From Thiohalobacter sp. (lineage in GTDB: Bacteria > Pseudomonadota > Gammaproteobacteria > DSM-19610), in the NCBI GenBank assembly GCA_026984515.1, contig JALSRZ010000118.1:1-44801 (forward strand): DNA of 44,801 bases, in the 5' to 3' direction. Both the position numbers and the translations under genes were made by a program. The notes under the pieces are model-generated. The model worked only from the letters and a program-made list of their open reading frames with translations, was not told the DNA's origin and ran no database searches. This document shows positions 26,203 to 35,775 of the stretch, in pieces (positions within the stretch are counted from its first letter, which is position 1; each line of letters opens with the position of its first letter).

Positions 26203-26250
26203 GCCCGCGAACCGCCCCGGCATGCAAAACCGGTTCGCGGGCAAGCCCGC
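26203..26250. repeat. REP-like inverted repeat between gatA and gatB
   Basis: GCCCGCGAACCG (26203-26214) and CGGTTCGCGGGC (26231-26242) are perfect inverted repeats around a 16-base loop. The right arm runs into a second hairpin, GCGGGC-AA-GCCCGC (26237-26250), followed by TCCTGCGGGG. The second hairpin closely resembles the REP sequences known from Pseudomonas putida. Competing hairpins inside an operon could stabilise the gatCA mRNA or attenuate gatB. Confidence 0.7.
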
Positions 26251-26262
26251 TCCTGCGGGGTG

Positions 26263-27717
26263 TTATTCAAAACCGGGCGGCAGGCGCGTGTGCCAGTCGG
26301 TGACCTGCTGGTAGCGGTGCGCGGCATTCAGCAGGCGGCCTTCCGCAAAGTAATCACCGATCAGCTGCAAGCCGACCGGCAGCCCGTCCACCATGCCGGC
26401 GGGTATCGACATACCGGGCAAACCGGCGAGGTTGACCGCGATGGTGTAGATATCCGACAGGTACATGGTCACCGGGTCATCGCAGCGCTCACCCAGCCGG
26501 AAGGCGGGACCCGGTGTGGTCGGCCCCATGATGATATCGACCTCCCTGAAGGCCTGTACAAAATCATCCCGGATCAGACGCCGCACCTGCTGCGCCTTCA
26601 GGTAGTAGGCGTCGTAGTATCCGGCCGACAGCGCGTAGGTGCCCACCAGGATACGGCGTTTTACCTCGTCGCCGAAGCCTTCACCACGCGAGCGCACGTA
26701 CAGGTCTTCCAGGTCTTTCGGCTCTTCGCAGCGGTAGCCGAAACGCACGCCATCCATGCGCGACAGGTTGGAGGAGCACTCCGCCGGCGCCACCACATAG
26801 TAGGCAGGCACCGCCAGCGAGGTGTTGGGCAGGCTGATCTCCTTCACCTGCGCCCCCAGTTTTTTATACGCTTCGATAGCAGCCTGCACGGCTGCACCCA
26901 CGCCGGCATCCAGCCCTGCGCCGAAGTATTCCTTCGGCAGGCCGATGGTGAGCCCGGAAAGATCCGCGTCCAGCATCCCGGCATAGGCGTCGACCGGCTG
27001 GTCGATGCTGGTGGAATCGCGCGGATCGAAGCCGGCCATCACCTCCAGCATGCAGGCCGCGTCCTGCGCCGATGCGGCAAACGGCCCGGCCTGGTCGAGA
27101 CTGGAAGCGAAGGCGATCATGCCATAGCGTGACACCCGCCCGTAGGTCGGCTTGATCCCGGTGACGCCGCACAGGGCCGCGGGCTGGCGAATGGAACCGC
27201 CGGTATCCGTACCGGTCGCCAGCGGCGCCAGGCGCGCGGCCACGGCGGCCGCAGAACCACCGGAGGACCCCCCCGGCACGCACTGCAGATCCCAGGGGTT
27301 TTTCACCGGGCCATAGAAACTGGTCTCGTTGGAAGAGCCCATGGCGAACTCGTCCATGTTGGTCTTGCCCAGCATGACGGCGCCGGCGTCCTGCAGCCGG
27401 ACGGTCACAGTGGCATCGTAGGGCGCTGCAAAATTGTCCAGCATGCGTGACCCGCAACTGGTCCGCACGCCGTCGGTACAGAAAATATCCTTGTGCAGGA
27501 ACGGGATGCCGGTCAGCAGGGTCGCATCGCCGTTTTTCAGGCGTGCGTCGGCAACACGCGCTGCCTCCAGCGCCGCGCTGTCGGTCAGGGTGATCACGCA
27601 GTTCAGCTTTTCGTCAAAACGCCCGATGCGATCAAGAAAGCCCCGGGTCAGCTCCTCGCTGGAAAATTCTCCCTCGCGCAGGCCCCTGGCCAGTTCGGGT
27701 ATCGATTTCTGGAACAT
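26263..27717 (-). CDS. gatA: Aspartyl/glutamyl-tRNA amidotransferase subunit A
   Basis: GatA is the glutaminase of GatCAB. This 484-residue amidase-signature protein has the Ser-cisSer-Lys triad: K76 (LHKDIF), S151 (in the GGSSGGS motif) and S175 ([12 protein letters not shown]). The ending '[19 protein letters not shown]' is typical. It starts 12 bp after the gatC stop, so the genes form one operon. No asparaginyl- or glutaminyl-tRNA synthetase is in the window to say which amide is made. Confidence 0.97.
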   Translation of the reverse strand: MFQKSIPELARGLREGEFSSEELTRGFLDRIGRFDEKLNCVITLTDSAALEAARVADARLKNGDATLLTGIPFLHKDIFCTDGVRTSCGSRMLDNFAAPYDATVTVRLQDAGAVMLGKTNMDEFAMGSSNETSFYGPVKNPWDLQCVPGGSSGGSAAAVAARLAPLATGTDTGGSIRQPAALCGVTGIKPTYGRVSRYGMIAFASSLDQAGPFAASAQDAACMLEVMAGFDPRDSTSIDQPVDAYAGMLDADLSGLTIGLPKEYFGAGLDAGVGAAVQAAIEAYKKLGAQVKEISLPNTSLAVPAYYVVAPAECSSNLSRMDGVRFGYRCEEPKDLEDLYVRSRGEGFGDEVKRRILVGTYALSAGYYDAYYLKAQQVRRLIRDDFVQAFREVDIIMGPTTPGPAFRLGERCDDPVTMYLSDIYTIAVNLAGLPGMSIPAGMVDGLPVGLQLIGDYFAEGRLLNAAHRYQQVTDWHTRLPPGFE

Positions 27718-27729
27718 GATGGTCAGGTC

Positions 27730-28017
27730 TCAGTCGATGACTTTGGGCACCAGGTACAGGCCCGCCGCGGTGCGCGGCGCGATGCGCTGGAACCTGTCAC
27801 GCTGGTTGGTCTCGGTGACCTCGTCCGGGCGCAGGCGCTGGCTGGCATCCAGCGGGTGCGCCATGGGCTCGACGCCCCGGGTGTCCACGCTGTTCAGTTG
27901 CTCGATAAATGTCAAAATATCGGACAAATTGCGCGCATAGGTCTCATACTCGCTCTGCTCCACACCCAAACGCGCGAGGTGGGCTATTTTGCTTACGGCC
28001 TCTGAATCCAGTGACAT
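27730..28017 (-). CDS. gatC: Aspartyl/glutamyl-tRNA amidotransferase subunit C
   Basis: GatC is the small stabilising subunit of GatCAB. The start at 28017 gives 95 residues, the family size, beginning MSLDSEAVSKIAHLARLGV. The C-terminal 'RPDEVTETNQRDRFQRIAP' and 'GLYLVPKVID' are diagnostic. An in-frame extension upstream to 28155 has no family similarity and would overlap the mreB promoter region. It is first in gatC-gatA-gatB(-hslO) and diverges from mreB across 182 bp. Confidence 0.95.
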   Translation of the reverse strand: MSLDSEAVSKIAHLARLGVEQSEYETYARNLSDILTFIEQLNSVDTRGVEPMAHPLDASQRLRPDEVTETNQRDRFQRIAPRTAAGLYLVPKVID

Positions 28018-28025
28018 GCTGCTGA

Positions 28026-29246
<1,221 letters not shown>

Positions 29247-29264
29247 GGTTCGCGAGGTAGGCTC

Positions 29265-30203
29265 ATCAAGCAGATCTTCACAGCCGGCCCGCCGCTGTTT
29301 GCCCGCCTGGTGGGCCTTGTCGCACTATCCATCGCGTTAATGACCATCGATCACCGCCAGCACCACCTGGACAGCGTGCGCTCCGCCCTGTCGGTGCTGG
29401 TATACCCGCTGCAGTGGGTGGTGGACCTGCCACACACCAGCAGCGAATGGTTCCGGGAATCACTGTCCACGCGGCGTGCACTGCAGGAAGAAAACGCCAG
29501 CCTGCGCACCCAGCAACTGGTTCTGAATACCCAGCTGCAGAAACTGGAAGCGCTGGAAGCCGAAAACCGGCGCCTGCGGGCCCTGCTGGACTCTTCTTTC
29601 CAGGTGGAAGAACGCCCCATGCTGATTGCCACCCTGCTGTCGGTGGACATGGATCCGTACCGCCACCAGATCGAGCTCAATAAGGGTTCCCTGGACCACC
29701 TGTTCGAGGGCCAGCCACTGCTGGACAGCCAGGGCGTGATGGGCCAGCTGATTCATGTTGGCCCGTTTACCTCGACCGCGATGCTGATTACCGACCCGGC
29801 GCACGCCATCCCGGTCCAGGTCAACCGCACCGGCCTGCGCACCATCGCGCTGGGCACCGGTTCGATCGACCGGCTGGAACTGCCGCATATCCCCAACAAT
29901 GCCGATATCCGCAGCGGTGACCTGCTGGTCACTTCAGGACTCGGTGGACGCTTTCCGCCCGGTTACCCGGTGGCCGAGGTGATCGATGTGCAACAGGACC
30001 CGGGGCGCACCTTTTCGCACGTCACGGCGCGCCCGCGCGCGCTGCTGGATCGCAGCCGCGAAGTACTGCTGGTCTGGCCGCCAGGCGCGCAGAACCCGCT
30101 CACTCCGGGTACGACAGGCAAGGCCCGGGCGGTAGTCGATACCCCGGCTGAAGCCGGTAGCGGTAGCGGGACCGACGCCGAGCCAGAACCCGGTACACCA
30201 TGA
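29265..30203 (+). CDS. mreC: Rod shape-determining protein MreC (non-AUG start likely)
   Basis: MreC is a bitopic protein whose periplasmic beta domain activates PBP2. Visible parts are one N-terminal membrane helix ('LVGLVALSIALMTID'), a coiled coil ('LQEENASLRTQQLVLNTQLQKLEALEAENRRLRAL'-like heptads) and the two beta-barrel lobes to 'SREVLLVWPP', then a Gly/Ser/Pro-rich tail. The conserved N terminus 'KQIFTAGPPLFARL' lies upstream of the first normal start codon (GTG 29310). In frame between the mreB stop and that GTG, the only plausible initiator is ATC at 29265, with AGGTAGG 4 bases upstream. I therefore place the start there, with GTG 29310 as the conservative alternative. Its stop overlaps mreD (ATGA). 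Confidence 0.85.
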   Translation: MKQIFTAGPPLFARLVGLVALSIALMTIDHRQHHLDSVRSALSVLVYPLQWVVDLPHTSSEWFRESLSTRRALQEENASLRTQQLVLNTQLQKLEALEAENRRLRALLDSSFQVEERPMLIATLLSVDMDPYRHQIELNKGSLDHLFEGQPLLDSQGVMGQLIHVGPFTSTAMLITDPAHAIPVQVNRTGLRTIALGTGSIDRLELPHIPNNADIRSGDLLVTSGLGGRFPPGYPVAEVIDVQQDPGRTFSHVTARPRALLDRSREVLLVWPPGAQNPLTPGTTGKARAVVDTPAEAGSGSGTDAEPEPGTP

Positions 30204-30688
30204 CCCTGACCCGACACCACGGCGGTATCATCATACTACTGAGCTTTACCGTCGCCATGCTGCTCACCATCATGCCGCTGTCCGATGGCTTGCGCAGCTG
30301 GCGACCGGACTGGGTTACGCTGACGCTGATTTTCTGGTGCCTGGCATTACCCTACCGGGTCAGCGTTGTCTCCGGGTTTATGGTCGGCCTGCTGCTGGAT
30401 GTGCTCACCGGCACCCTGCTCGGGCAGCACGCGCTGGCACTGAGTATCATCGCCTATGTCTGCGTACGCCTGCACCAGCGCATCCGTATCTACCCCATGT
30501 GGCAACAGGCGCTCACGGTACTGGTAATGCTGGTTCTGCACCAGTTACTGACCCTGTGGATCGACAGCACCATCGGCCGTCCTGCCCGTCCACTCGCCTA
30601 CTGGTTGCCGTCGCTGGTCGGCGCGCTGCTGTGGCCATTCGTGTACCGTTTCCTGACCAGCGTCCGCATCAACTTCCAGGTACAGTGA
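30200..30688 (+). CDS. mreD: Rod shape-determining membrane protein MreD
   Basis: MreD is a polytopic inner-membrane partner of MreC in the Rod complex. The 162 residues contain about five hydrophobic helices, including 'IIILLSFTVAMLLTIMPL' and 'VSGFMVGLLLDVLTGTLLGQ', the latter holding the family's G-x-x-x-D pattern. The ATG overlaps the mreC stop, so the genes are coupled, and mrdA begins 3 bp after its stop. Confidence 0.93.
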   Translation: MTLTRHHGGIIILLSFTVAMLLTIMPLSDGLRSWRPDWVTLTLIFWCLALPYRVSVVSGFMVGLLLDVLTGTLLGQHALALSIIAYVCVRLHQRIRIYPMWQQALTVLVMLVLHQLLTLWIDSTIGRPARPLAYWLPSLVGALLWPFVYRFLTSVRINFQVQ

Positions 30689-30691
30689 CCC

Positions 30692-32542
30692 ATGCCTGCG
30701 CGGGTTACCATCAAGGATTACCTCTTCGAGAGCCGCCTGTTCATGCAGCGTTCGGTGCAGGCGCTGGTGTTTGCAGGCATCCTGATTGCCATCCTGGTGG
30801 GACGGCTCATCTACCTGCAGGTGCTGGCGCATGAGCACTACATTACGCTGTCTGACGACAACCGGATAAAGATACTGCCGCTGCCACCCAACCGTGGGCT
30901 GATATTCGACCGTAACGGCCTGATCCTGGCGGATAACCTGCCTTCCTACCGGCTGGAGATTACGCCCGAACAGGTACACGACATGGAAGCCACGCTGGAC
31001 GGGCTGGCAAAGCTGGTCAATATCCGCGATGTCGACCGGAAACGTTTTGACCAGTTGCGCGCACGCACACCGGTATTCAAACCGGTACCGCTGCGCTTTC
31101 GCCTCAGTGACGAGGAGGTGGCGCGCTTCGCCGTCGACCGGCACCGCTATCCCGGTGTCGATATCGTCGCCGGCCTCTCACGTCACTACCCGCATGGCCC
31201 GCTGACCGCACACGCGGTGGGTTATGTCGGTCGCATCGACGAGCGCGACCTGCAGCGCATCGACACGTCCACCTACAGCGGCACCACCCATATCGGCAAG
31301 GTCGGACTCGAAAAAACCTATGAGAAAACGCTGCACGGCTCGGTTGGCTACCGCCAGGTCGAAACCAACGCCGAAGGCCGTATCCTGCGCACCCTGGTAC
31401 GCACCCCTCCGGTGCCGGGCAACAACCTGTACCTGACCCTGGATGCCGAACTGCAGAACGTCGCCGACCAGGCACTGGGGGATAAAGCGGGCGCAATCGT
31501 GGCCATCGACCCGAACAACGGGGACGTACTGGCCTTTGTCAGCAAACCCGCCTACGACCCCAACCTGTTCGTCAACGGTATCGATACCAAAACCTACAAG
31601 GCATTGCGCGAAGACGACAAGCAGCCCCTGTTCAACCGCGCACTGCGCGGCCAGTACCCGCCCGGCTCTACCCTGAAGCCCTTTGTCGGTCTCGGCGGCC
31701 TCGAACAGGGCATTACCAGTGAACACGCACACACCTACTGCCCGGGCTTCTACCAGTTACCCGGCAAGGCCCGCAAATACCGGGACTGGAAACGCAGCGG
31801 TCACGGGACTGTCGACCTGGTCACCGCCATTGCGCAGTCCTGTGACGTCTACTTCTACGACCTGGCCCTGTCGATGGGCATCGACCGCCTGCACGAGTTT
31901 CTGGCAAAATTCGGTTTTGGCGAACGCACCGGCATTGACATCAGTGGCGAGTTAGCAGGACTGCTGCCGTCGCGGCAATGGAAGCGCGCGACTCGCAACC
32001 TGCCCTGGTTCCCCGGGGAAACCCTGATTGCCGGTATCGGCCAGGGCTTCGTCCTGACCACCCCCCTGCAACTGGCGAGCGCCACCGCAACCCTGGCCCG
32101 CTACGGCAATCGCAAAAAACCGCACGTGGTTGCTTCCACCCAGATTTACGGGGATATAGAACTGACTCCCCTGCAGGTAGAGCCGGTTCCCGATATTGTG
32201 ATCGAGGACCGCCATAACTGGGACACCGTGATCCATGGTATGCACGAAGTCGTGCAGGGCCGGCATGGTACCGCGCGCAAGGTCGGCAGGGGTGCCAAAT
32301 ACCCGTTCGCGGGCAAAACCGGGACCGCCCAGGTATTCGGCCTCAAGGAAGAAGAGAAGTATGATGCCAAAAAACTGGCCGAGAAACTGCGCGACCACTC
32401 GCTGTTCATCGCCTTCGCGCCACTGGATAAACCGCGCATCGCAGTGGCAGTGGTAGTCGAAAACGGTGGCAGCGGCAGCGCGGTGGCCGCACCGATTGCC
32501 CGTATCGTCATGGACCAGTATCTGCTAAAACCAGAATCATGA
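30692..32542 (+). CDS. mrdA: Penicillin-binding protein 2 (elongasome transpeptidase)
   Basis: PBP2 cross-links lateral peptidoglycan together with RodA. The 616-residue class B PBP has one N-terminal membrane helix (about 23-43), a pedestal domain with 'PNRGLIFDRNG', and a transpeptidase domain with S326-x-x-K329 (PPGSTLKPF), S383-C-D385 and K542-T-G544. The SCD in place of the commoner SxN is typical of PBP2. It starts 3 bp after mreD and overlaps rodA by ATGA. Confidence 0.97.
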   Translation: MPARVTIKDYLFESRLFMQRSVQALVFAGILIAILVGRLIYLQVLAHEHYITLSDDNRIKILPLPPNRGLIFDRNGLILADNLPSYRLEITPEQVHDMEATLDGLAKLVNIRDVDRKRFDQLRARTPVFKPVPLRFRLSDEEVARFAVDRHRYPGVDIVAGLSRHYPHGPLTAHAVGYVGRIDERDLQRIDTSTYSGTTHIGKVGLEKTYEKTLHGSVGYRQVETNAEGRILRTLVRTPPVPGNNLYLTLDAELQNVADQALGDKAGAIVAIDPNNGDVLAFVSKPAYDPNLFVNGIDTKTYKALREDDKQPLFNRALRGQYPPGSTLKPFVGLGGLEQGITSEHAHTYCPGFYQLPGKARKYRDWKRSGHGTVDLVTAIAQSCDVYFYDLALSMGIDRLHEFLAKFGFGERTGIDISGELAGLLPSRQWKRATRNLPWFPGETLIAGIGQGFVLTTPLQLASATATLARYGNRKKPHVVASTQIYGDIELTPLQVEPVPDIVIEDRHNWDTVIHGMHEVVQGRHGTARKVGRGAKYPFAGKTGTAQVFGLKEEEKYDAKKLAEKLRDHSLFIAFAPLDKPRIAVAVVVENGGSGSAVAAPIARIVMDQYLLKPES

Positions 32543-33663
32543 GTACCCTGCTCGACAGCCACCGTGAAGATGCCAGCCGCCGCGACTGGCAACATATCCT
32601 GCATCTCGACGCAGCGCTGCTGTTCGGGCTGGTGGCACTGTCCACACTGGGCCTGTTCGTGCTGTACAGCTCGGCCGGTGGTGACGAAAACCTGCTGATA
32701 CGCCAGATTATCCGGCTGGGACTCGCTTTTGGAACCATGTCGATCATAGCCCAGCTGCGTCCGCAGTGGCTGCAACGCTGGACCCCCTGGCTGTACAGTA
32801 TCGGGCTGGCGCTGCTGGTAGCCGTACTGGCGGTGGGCGACATCGGTAAAGGTGCGCAGCGCTGGCTGGACCTGGGCTTTGTGCGTTTCCAGCCCTCTGA
32901 AATGATGAAACTGGCGGTACCCATGATGGTCGCCTGGTACCTGTCCGACAAACGCCTGCCGCCAACCGGCCGGCGGCTGCTGATTGCCGGTGCGCTGATT
33001 ATCGTGCCGGTCATGCTCATCGCCAGGCAGCCTGACCTCGGTACCTCGCTGCTGATTGGCAGCGCCGGTTTCTTTGCCCTGTTCCTGGCCGGCCTGTCGT
33101 GGCGCCTGCTGGGCGGGCTGACCCTGCTGGCAGCCGCCGGTGCGCCGCTGCTCTGGCATTTCATGCACGACTACCAGCGCCAGCGCGTCATCACGTTCCT
33201 CGACCCGGAGCAGGATCCGCTCGGGGCCGGCTACCACATCATCCAGTCCAAGATCGCCATCGGTTCCGGCGGACTGTTCGGCAAAGGCTGGCTGAACGGT
33301 ACCCAGGCGCACCTGGAATTCCTGCCGGAACGCTCCACCGATTTTATTTTTGCCGTACTGGGTGAGGAATTCGGCCTGGTCGGCATCGGGGTCCTGTTGC
33401 TGATCTACAGTTTCATCATTTTCCGCAGCCTGTATATCGCCACGCAGGCGCAGGACACTTTCGGCCGCCTGCTCGGTGGCAGCCTCGCCATGACCTTTTT
33501 CATCTATATCATTGTCAATACCGGCATGGTCACGGGATTGCTGCCGGTGGTCGGCCTGCCCCTGCCCATGGTCAGTTACGGCGGCACATCGATGGTGACG
33601 CTGATGGCCGGTTTCGGTATCCTGATGTCCATACACACGCACAGGAAACTGTTGCCCACATAA
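32539..33663 (+). CDS. rodA: Peptidoglycan glycosyltransferase RodA
   Basis: RodA is the SEDS-family polymerase of the elongasome, embedded in the inner membrane. The 374 residues form about ten helices. Diagnostic segments are 'GAQRWLDLGFVRFQPSEMMKL', 'RQPDLGTSLLI', 'FLDPEQDPLGAGYHIIQSKIAIGSGG' and 'LPERSTDFIFAVLGEEFG'. The start codon overlaps the mrdA stop, which keeps polymerase and transpeptidase in step. Confidence 0.97.
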   Translation: MSTLLDSHREDASRRDWQHILHLDAALLFGLVALSTLGLFVLYSSAGGDENLLIRQIIRLGLAFGTMSIIAQLRPQWLQRWTPWLYSIGLALLVAVLAVGDIGKGAQRWLDLGFVRFQPSEMMKLAVPMMVAWYLSDKRLPPTGRRLLIAGALIIVPVMLIARQPDLGTSLLIGSAGFFALFLAGLSWRLLGGLTLLAAAGAPLLWHFMHDYQRQRVITFLDPEQDPLGAGYHIIQSKIAIGSGGLFGKGWLNGTQAHLEFLPERSTDFIFAVLGEEFGLVGIGVLLLIYSFIIFRSLYIATQAQDTFGRLLGGSLAMTFFIYIIVNTGMVTGLLPVVGLPLPMVSYGGTSMVTLMAGFGILMSIHTHRKLLPT

Positions 33664-33672
33664 GGAAATACG

Positions 33673-34680
33673 GTGTTAACACAAAAGAATCTTGGTGCAT
33701 GGCTGATCAGCCTGCTGGGCGCACTGGCCGCGGGACCGGGCTGCGCAGGTGATTTTCAGGATGACCCGCAGGTGCAGGTTTTTATCGACAACATGGTCAA
33801 ACAGCACCAGTTTGACCGTAAACAGCTGGAAACCCTGTTCGCCAGCGCGGAAAAACGCGAAGATATTCTTGAAGCCATCTCCAGACCGGCGGAAAAAACC
33901 AAGCCCTGGTACGAATACCGCGAGATTTTCCTGACCCCCAACCGTATCGAGGGCGGGGTTGGATTCTGGAAAGAAAACGAGGACATCCTGAAACGGGCCA
34001 GCAGCAAATTTGGCGTCGACCCGGCCATTATTGTTGCCATTATCGGCGTGGAAACCCGTTATGGCGCCCATACCGGCTCCTACCGCGTAATCGATTCGCT
34101 TTCCACCCTGGCCTTTGCCTATCCGCCACGCAGCAAATTCTTTCGTTCGGAACTGGAGCAGTTCCTGATCCTCGCCCGTGAAGAAGACGTGGATCCGGGC
34201 AGCGCCAAAGGCTCCTACGCCGGCGCCATGGGCTACGGGCAGTTCATTCCGTCCAGCTACCGGAGTTATGCCATCGATTTCAATGACGACGGGAAACGTG
34301 ACCTGTGGGACAGTCTCGACGACATCATCGGCAGTGTCGCCAACTATTTCCACCGTCACGGCTGGCATGCCGGTGAACCCGTCGCCGCGAAAGTGGATGA
34401 CACGGCCTCTGTCCGGGAATCGCAGGTTTCCAGAAAGCTCAAACCCGGCGAAAAGACCGCCGGCGACTTTGCGCGTGAAGGCATTACCAGCACACCACCG
34501 TTCCCGGACGGGCAACCGGTTGCCCTGCTGAGACTCGAACAGGAAAACGGGCCCGAATACTGGCTGACCGGCAATAACTTTTATGTCATTACACGTTATA
34601 ATCGCAGTCCTCTGTACTCCATGGCGGTATACCAGCTGAGTGAGGCCATCCGGGATGCATACCGGCAGCAACAGCACTGA
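33673..34680 (+). CDS. mltB: Lytic murein transglycosylase B
   Basis: MltB cleaves glycan strands with formation of 1,6-anhydro-MurNAc. The 335-residue protein has an N-terminal export signal ending near 'GPGCAG'. The residues before Cys24 do not form a perfect lipobox, so it may be a lipoprotein or a soluble periplasmic form. The catalytic Glu127 is in AIIGVETRYGAHTG. 'GAMGYGQFIPSSYRSYAIDF' is the family's peptidoglycan-binding signature. GTG start with AAGGAA upstream. It lies 9 bp after rodA and overlaps the start of rlpA. Confidence 0.95.
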   Translation: MLTQKNLGAWLISLLGALAAGPGCAGDFQDDPQVQVFIDNMVKQHQFDRKQLETLFASAEKREDILEAISRPAEKTKPWYEYREIFLTPNRIEGGVGFWKENEDILKRASSKFGVDPAIIVAIIGVETRYGAHTGSYRVIDSLSTLAFAYPPRSKFFRSELEQFLILAREEDVDPGSAKGSYAGAMGYGQFIPSSYRSYAIDFNDDGKRDLWDSLDDIIGSVANYFHRHGWHAGEPVAAKVDDTASVRESQVSRKLKPGEKTAGDFAREGITSTPPFPDGQPVALLRLEQENGPEYWLTGNNFYVITRYNRSPLYSMAVYQLSEAIRDAYRQQQH

Positions 34681-35548
34681 TACCCGCAGCGCGCACCTGA
34701 ACCGACTCGCCGTCCTGTATGCAGGCGCCCTGTGTGCGCTACTGACCGCCTGTTCGTCCGGTGAGCGCAACACCAGCCGCTATGCCCAGGCCCGGGACAG
34801 TGCGCCCTTCCAGTCAGTGGACCTGTCCACGGTCAGGGATGCCGTCCCGCGCGTAGAGCCCAAAAGCCGGTACGGCAACCCCGCTTCCTACATGGTGCGT
34901 GGCAAGCGCTACACCACACTGGCCTCCAGCAAGGGCTACAGGCAACGCGGCATTGCCTCCTGGTATGGCACCAAGTTCCACGGGCACCGTACCTCCAGCG
35001 GCGAACCCTACGACATGTACCGGATGTCGGCCGCACACAAAACCCTGCCGCTGCCCACCTACGCCCGCGTCCGCAACCTGCGCAACGGCCGATCGGTCAT
35101 CGTCAAGATCAATGACCGCGGTCCCTTCCACGAAAACCGGCTCATCGACCTGTCCTATGCCGCTGCTGCACGGCTGGGCATTCTGGGCAAGGGCACCGGC
35201 CTGGTGGAAGTCGAAGCCATTGACCCGCGGGTCTATGCAGCCGGCAAGACAGACCACAAGGTCGCTGCCAGCAAACCCAAAACCGCGCAGCCACCCGCGA
35301 CCACCAGACAGCCATCGCTGTACCTGCAGCTGGGCGCGTTCAGCGAACGCAGTAATGCCGAACGCCTGAAAGCCCGCCTGAGTGATACCGACCTGCCGGG
35401 TGAACTGCGTATCACCCGCAAGGGCGCCAGCCCGAAGCCGGTTTTCCGTGTGCGTATCGGTCCGCTGGCCAACGTGGAAACTGCTGACCGCCTCACCCGT
35501 CTGCTGGCCGACAAGGGTATCCGCTCCCCACAGGTAGTCATCGACTAG
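34655..35548 (+). CDS. rlpA: Septal ring lytic transglycosylase-type lipoprotein RlpA
   Basis: RlpA removes denuded glycan strands at the septum in Pseudomonas. After a lipoprotein signal (LCALLTAC, Cys33) come the double-psi beta-barrel domain ('GIASWYGTKFHGHRTSSGEPYD' to 'VKINDRGPF', with the catalytic-type Asp in NDRGPF) and a C-terminal SPOR domain ('YLQLGAFSERSNAERLKARL') that binds septal glycan. ATG 34655 is preferred because GAGG lies 8-11 bases upstream; a GTG at 34640 is the alternative. It overlaps the end of mltB by 26 bp. Its TAG stop lies inside the terminal repeat of the next element. Confidence 0.93.
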   Translation: MHTGSNSTDTRSAHLNRLAVLYAGALCALLTACSSGERNTSRYAQARDSAPFQSVDLSTVRDAVPRVEPKSRYGNPASYMVRGKRYTTLASSKGYRQRGIASWYGTKFHGHRTSSGEPYDMYRMSAAHKTLPLPTYARVRNLRNGRSVIVKINDRGPFHENRLIDLSYAAAARLGILGKGTGLVEVEAIDPRVYAAGKTDHKVAASKPKTAQPPATTRQPSLYLQLGAFSERSNAERLKARLSDTDLPGELRITRKGASPKPVFRVRIGPLANVETADRLTRLLADKGIRSPQVVID

Positions 35549-35712
35549 GAGCCTGTCGGGTTTAGGCAATCGTAGCGAGCATGGTGGGAGAGCGAGTCCG
35601 GATGTTCGCAATTTTGAGGCGCATAGTGGACCTACGCAACGAAAAATTGCGGGAATCCGGGCCGCTCTCCCGCCAGCGCAGTAGATTGTTCCTAAACCCG
35701 ACAGGCTCCTAG
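35545..35712. repeat. Family B palindromic repeat, complete copy
   Basis: A 168-bp element with perfect 22-bp terminal inverted repeats (outer end CTAGGAGCCTGTCGGG, positions 35545-35566 and 35691-35712). Inner blocks are inverted too: GGGAGAGCG at about 35592 against CGCTCTCCC at about 35673, and CGCAATTTT against AAAAATTGCG. It could fold into one long hairpin. It has no coding capacity. It lies between rlpA and dacC and contributes the rlpA stop codon. A solo end lies at 6022-6062. Confidence 0.85.
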
Positions 35713-35775
35713 TCCATTGAAAAATACCCGGCAAGCGCAGACAATGTGGCGCTTGTTCGCAACCTGATCAGGCTC

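Noticed and set aside
32146-33642. Long open frame antisense to mrdA and rodA (minus strand)
   Set aside because: Product is Gln/His/Asp-rich low-complexity sequence; both genes on the other strand are certain.
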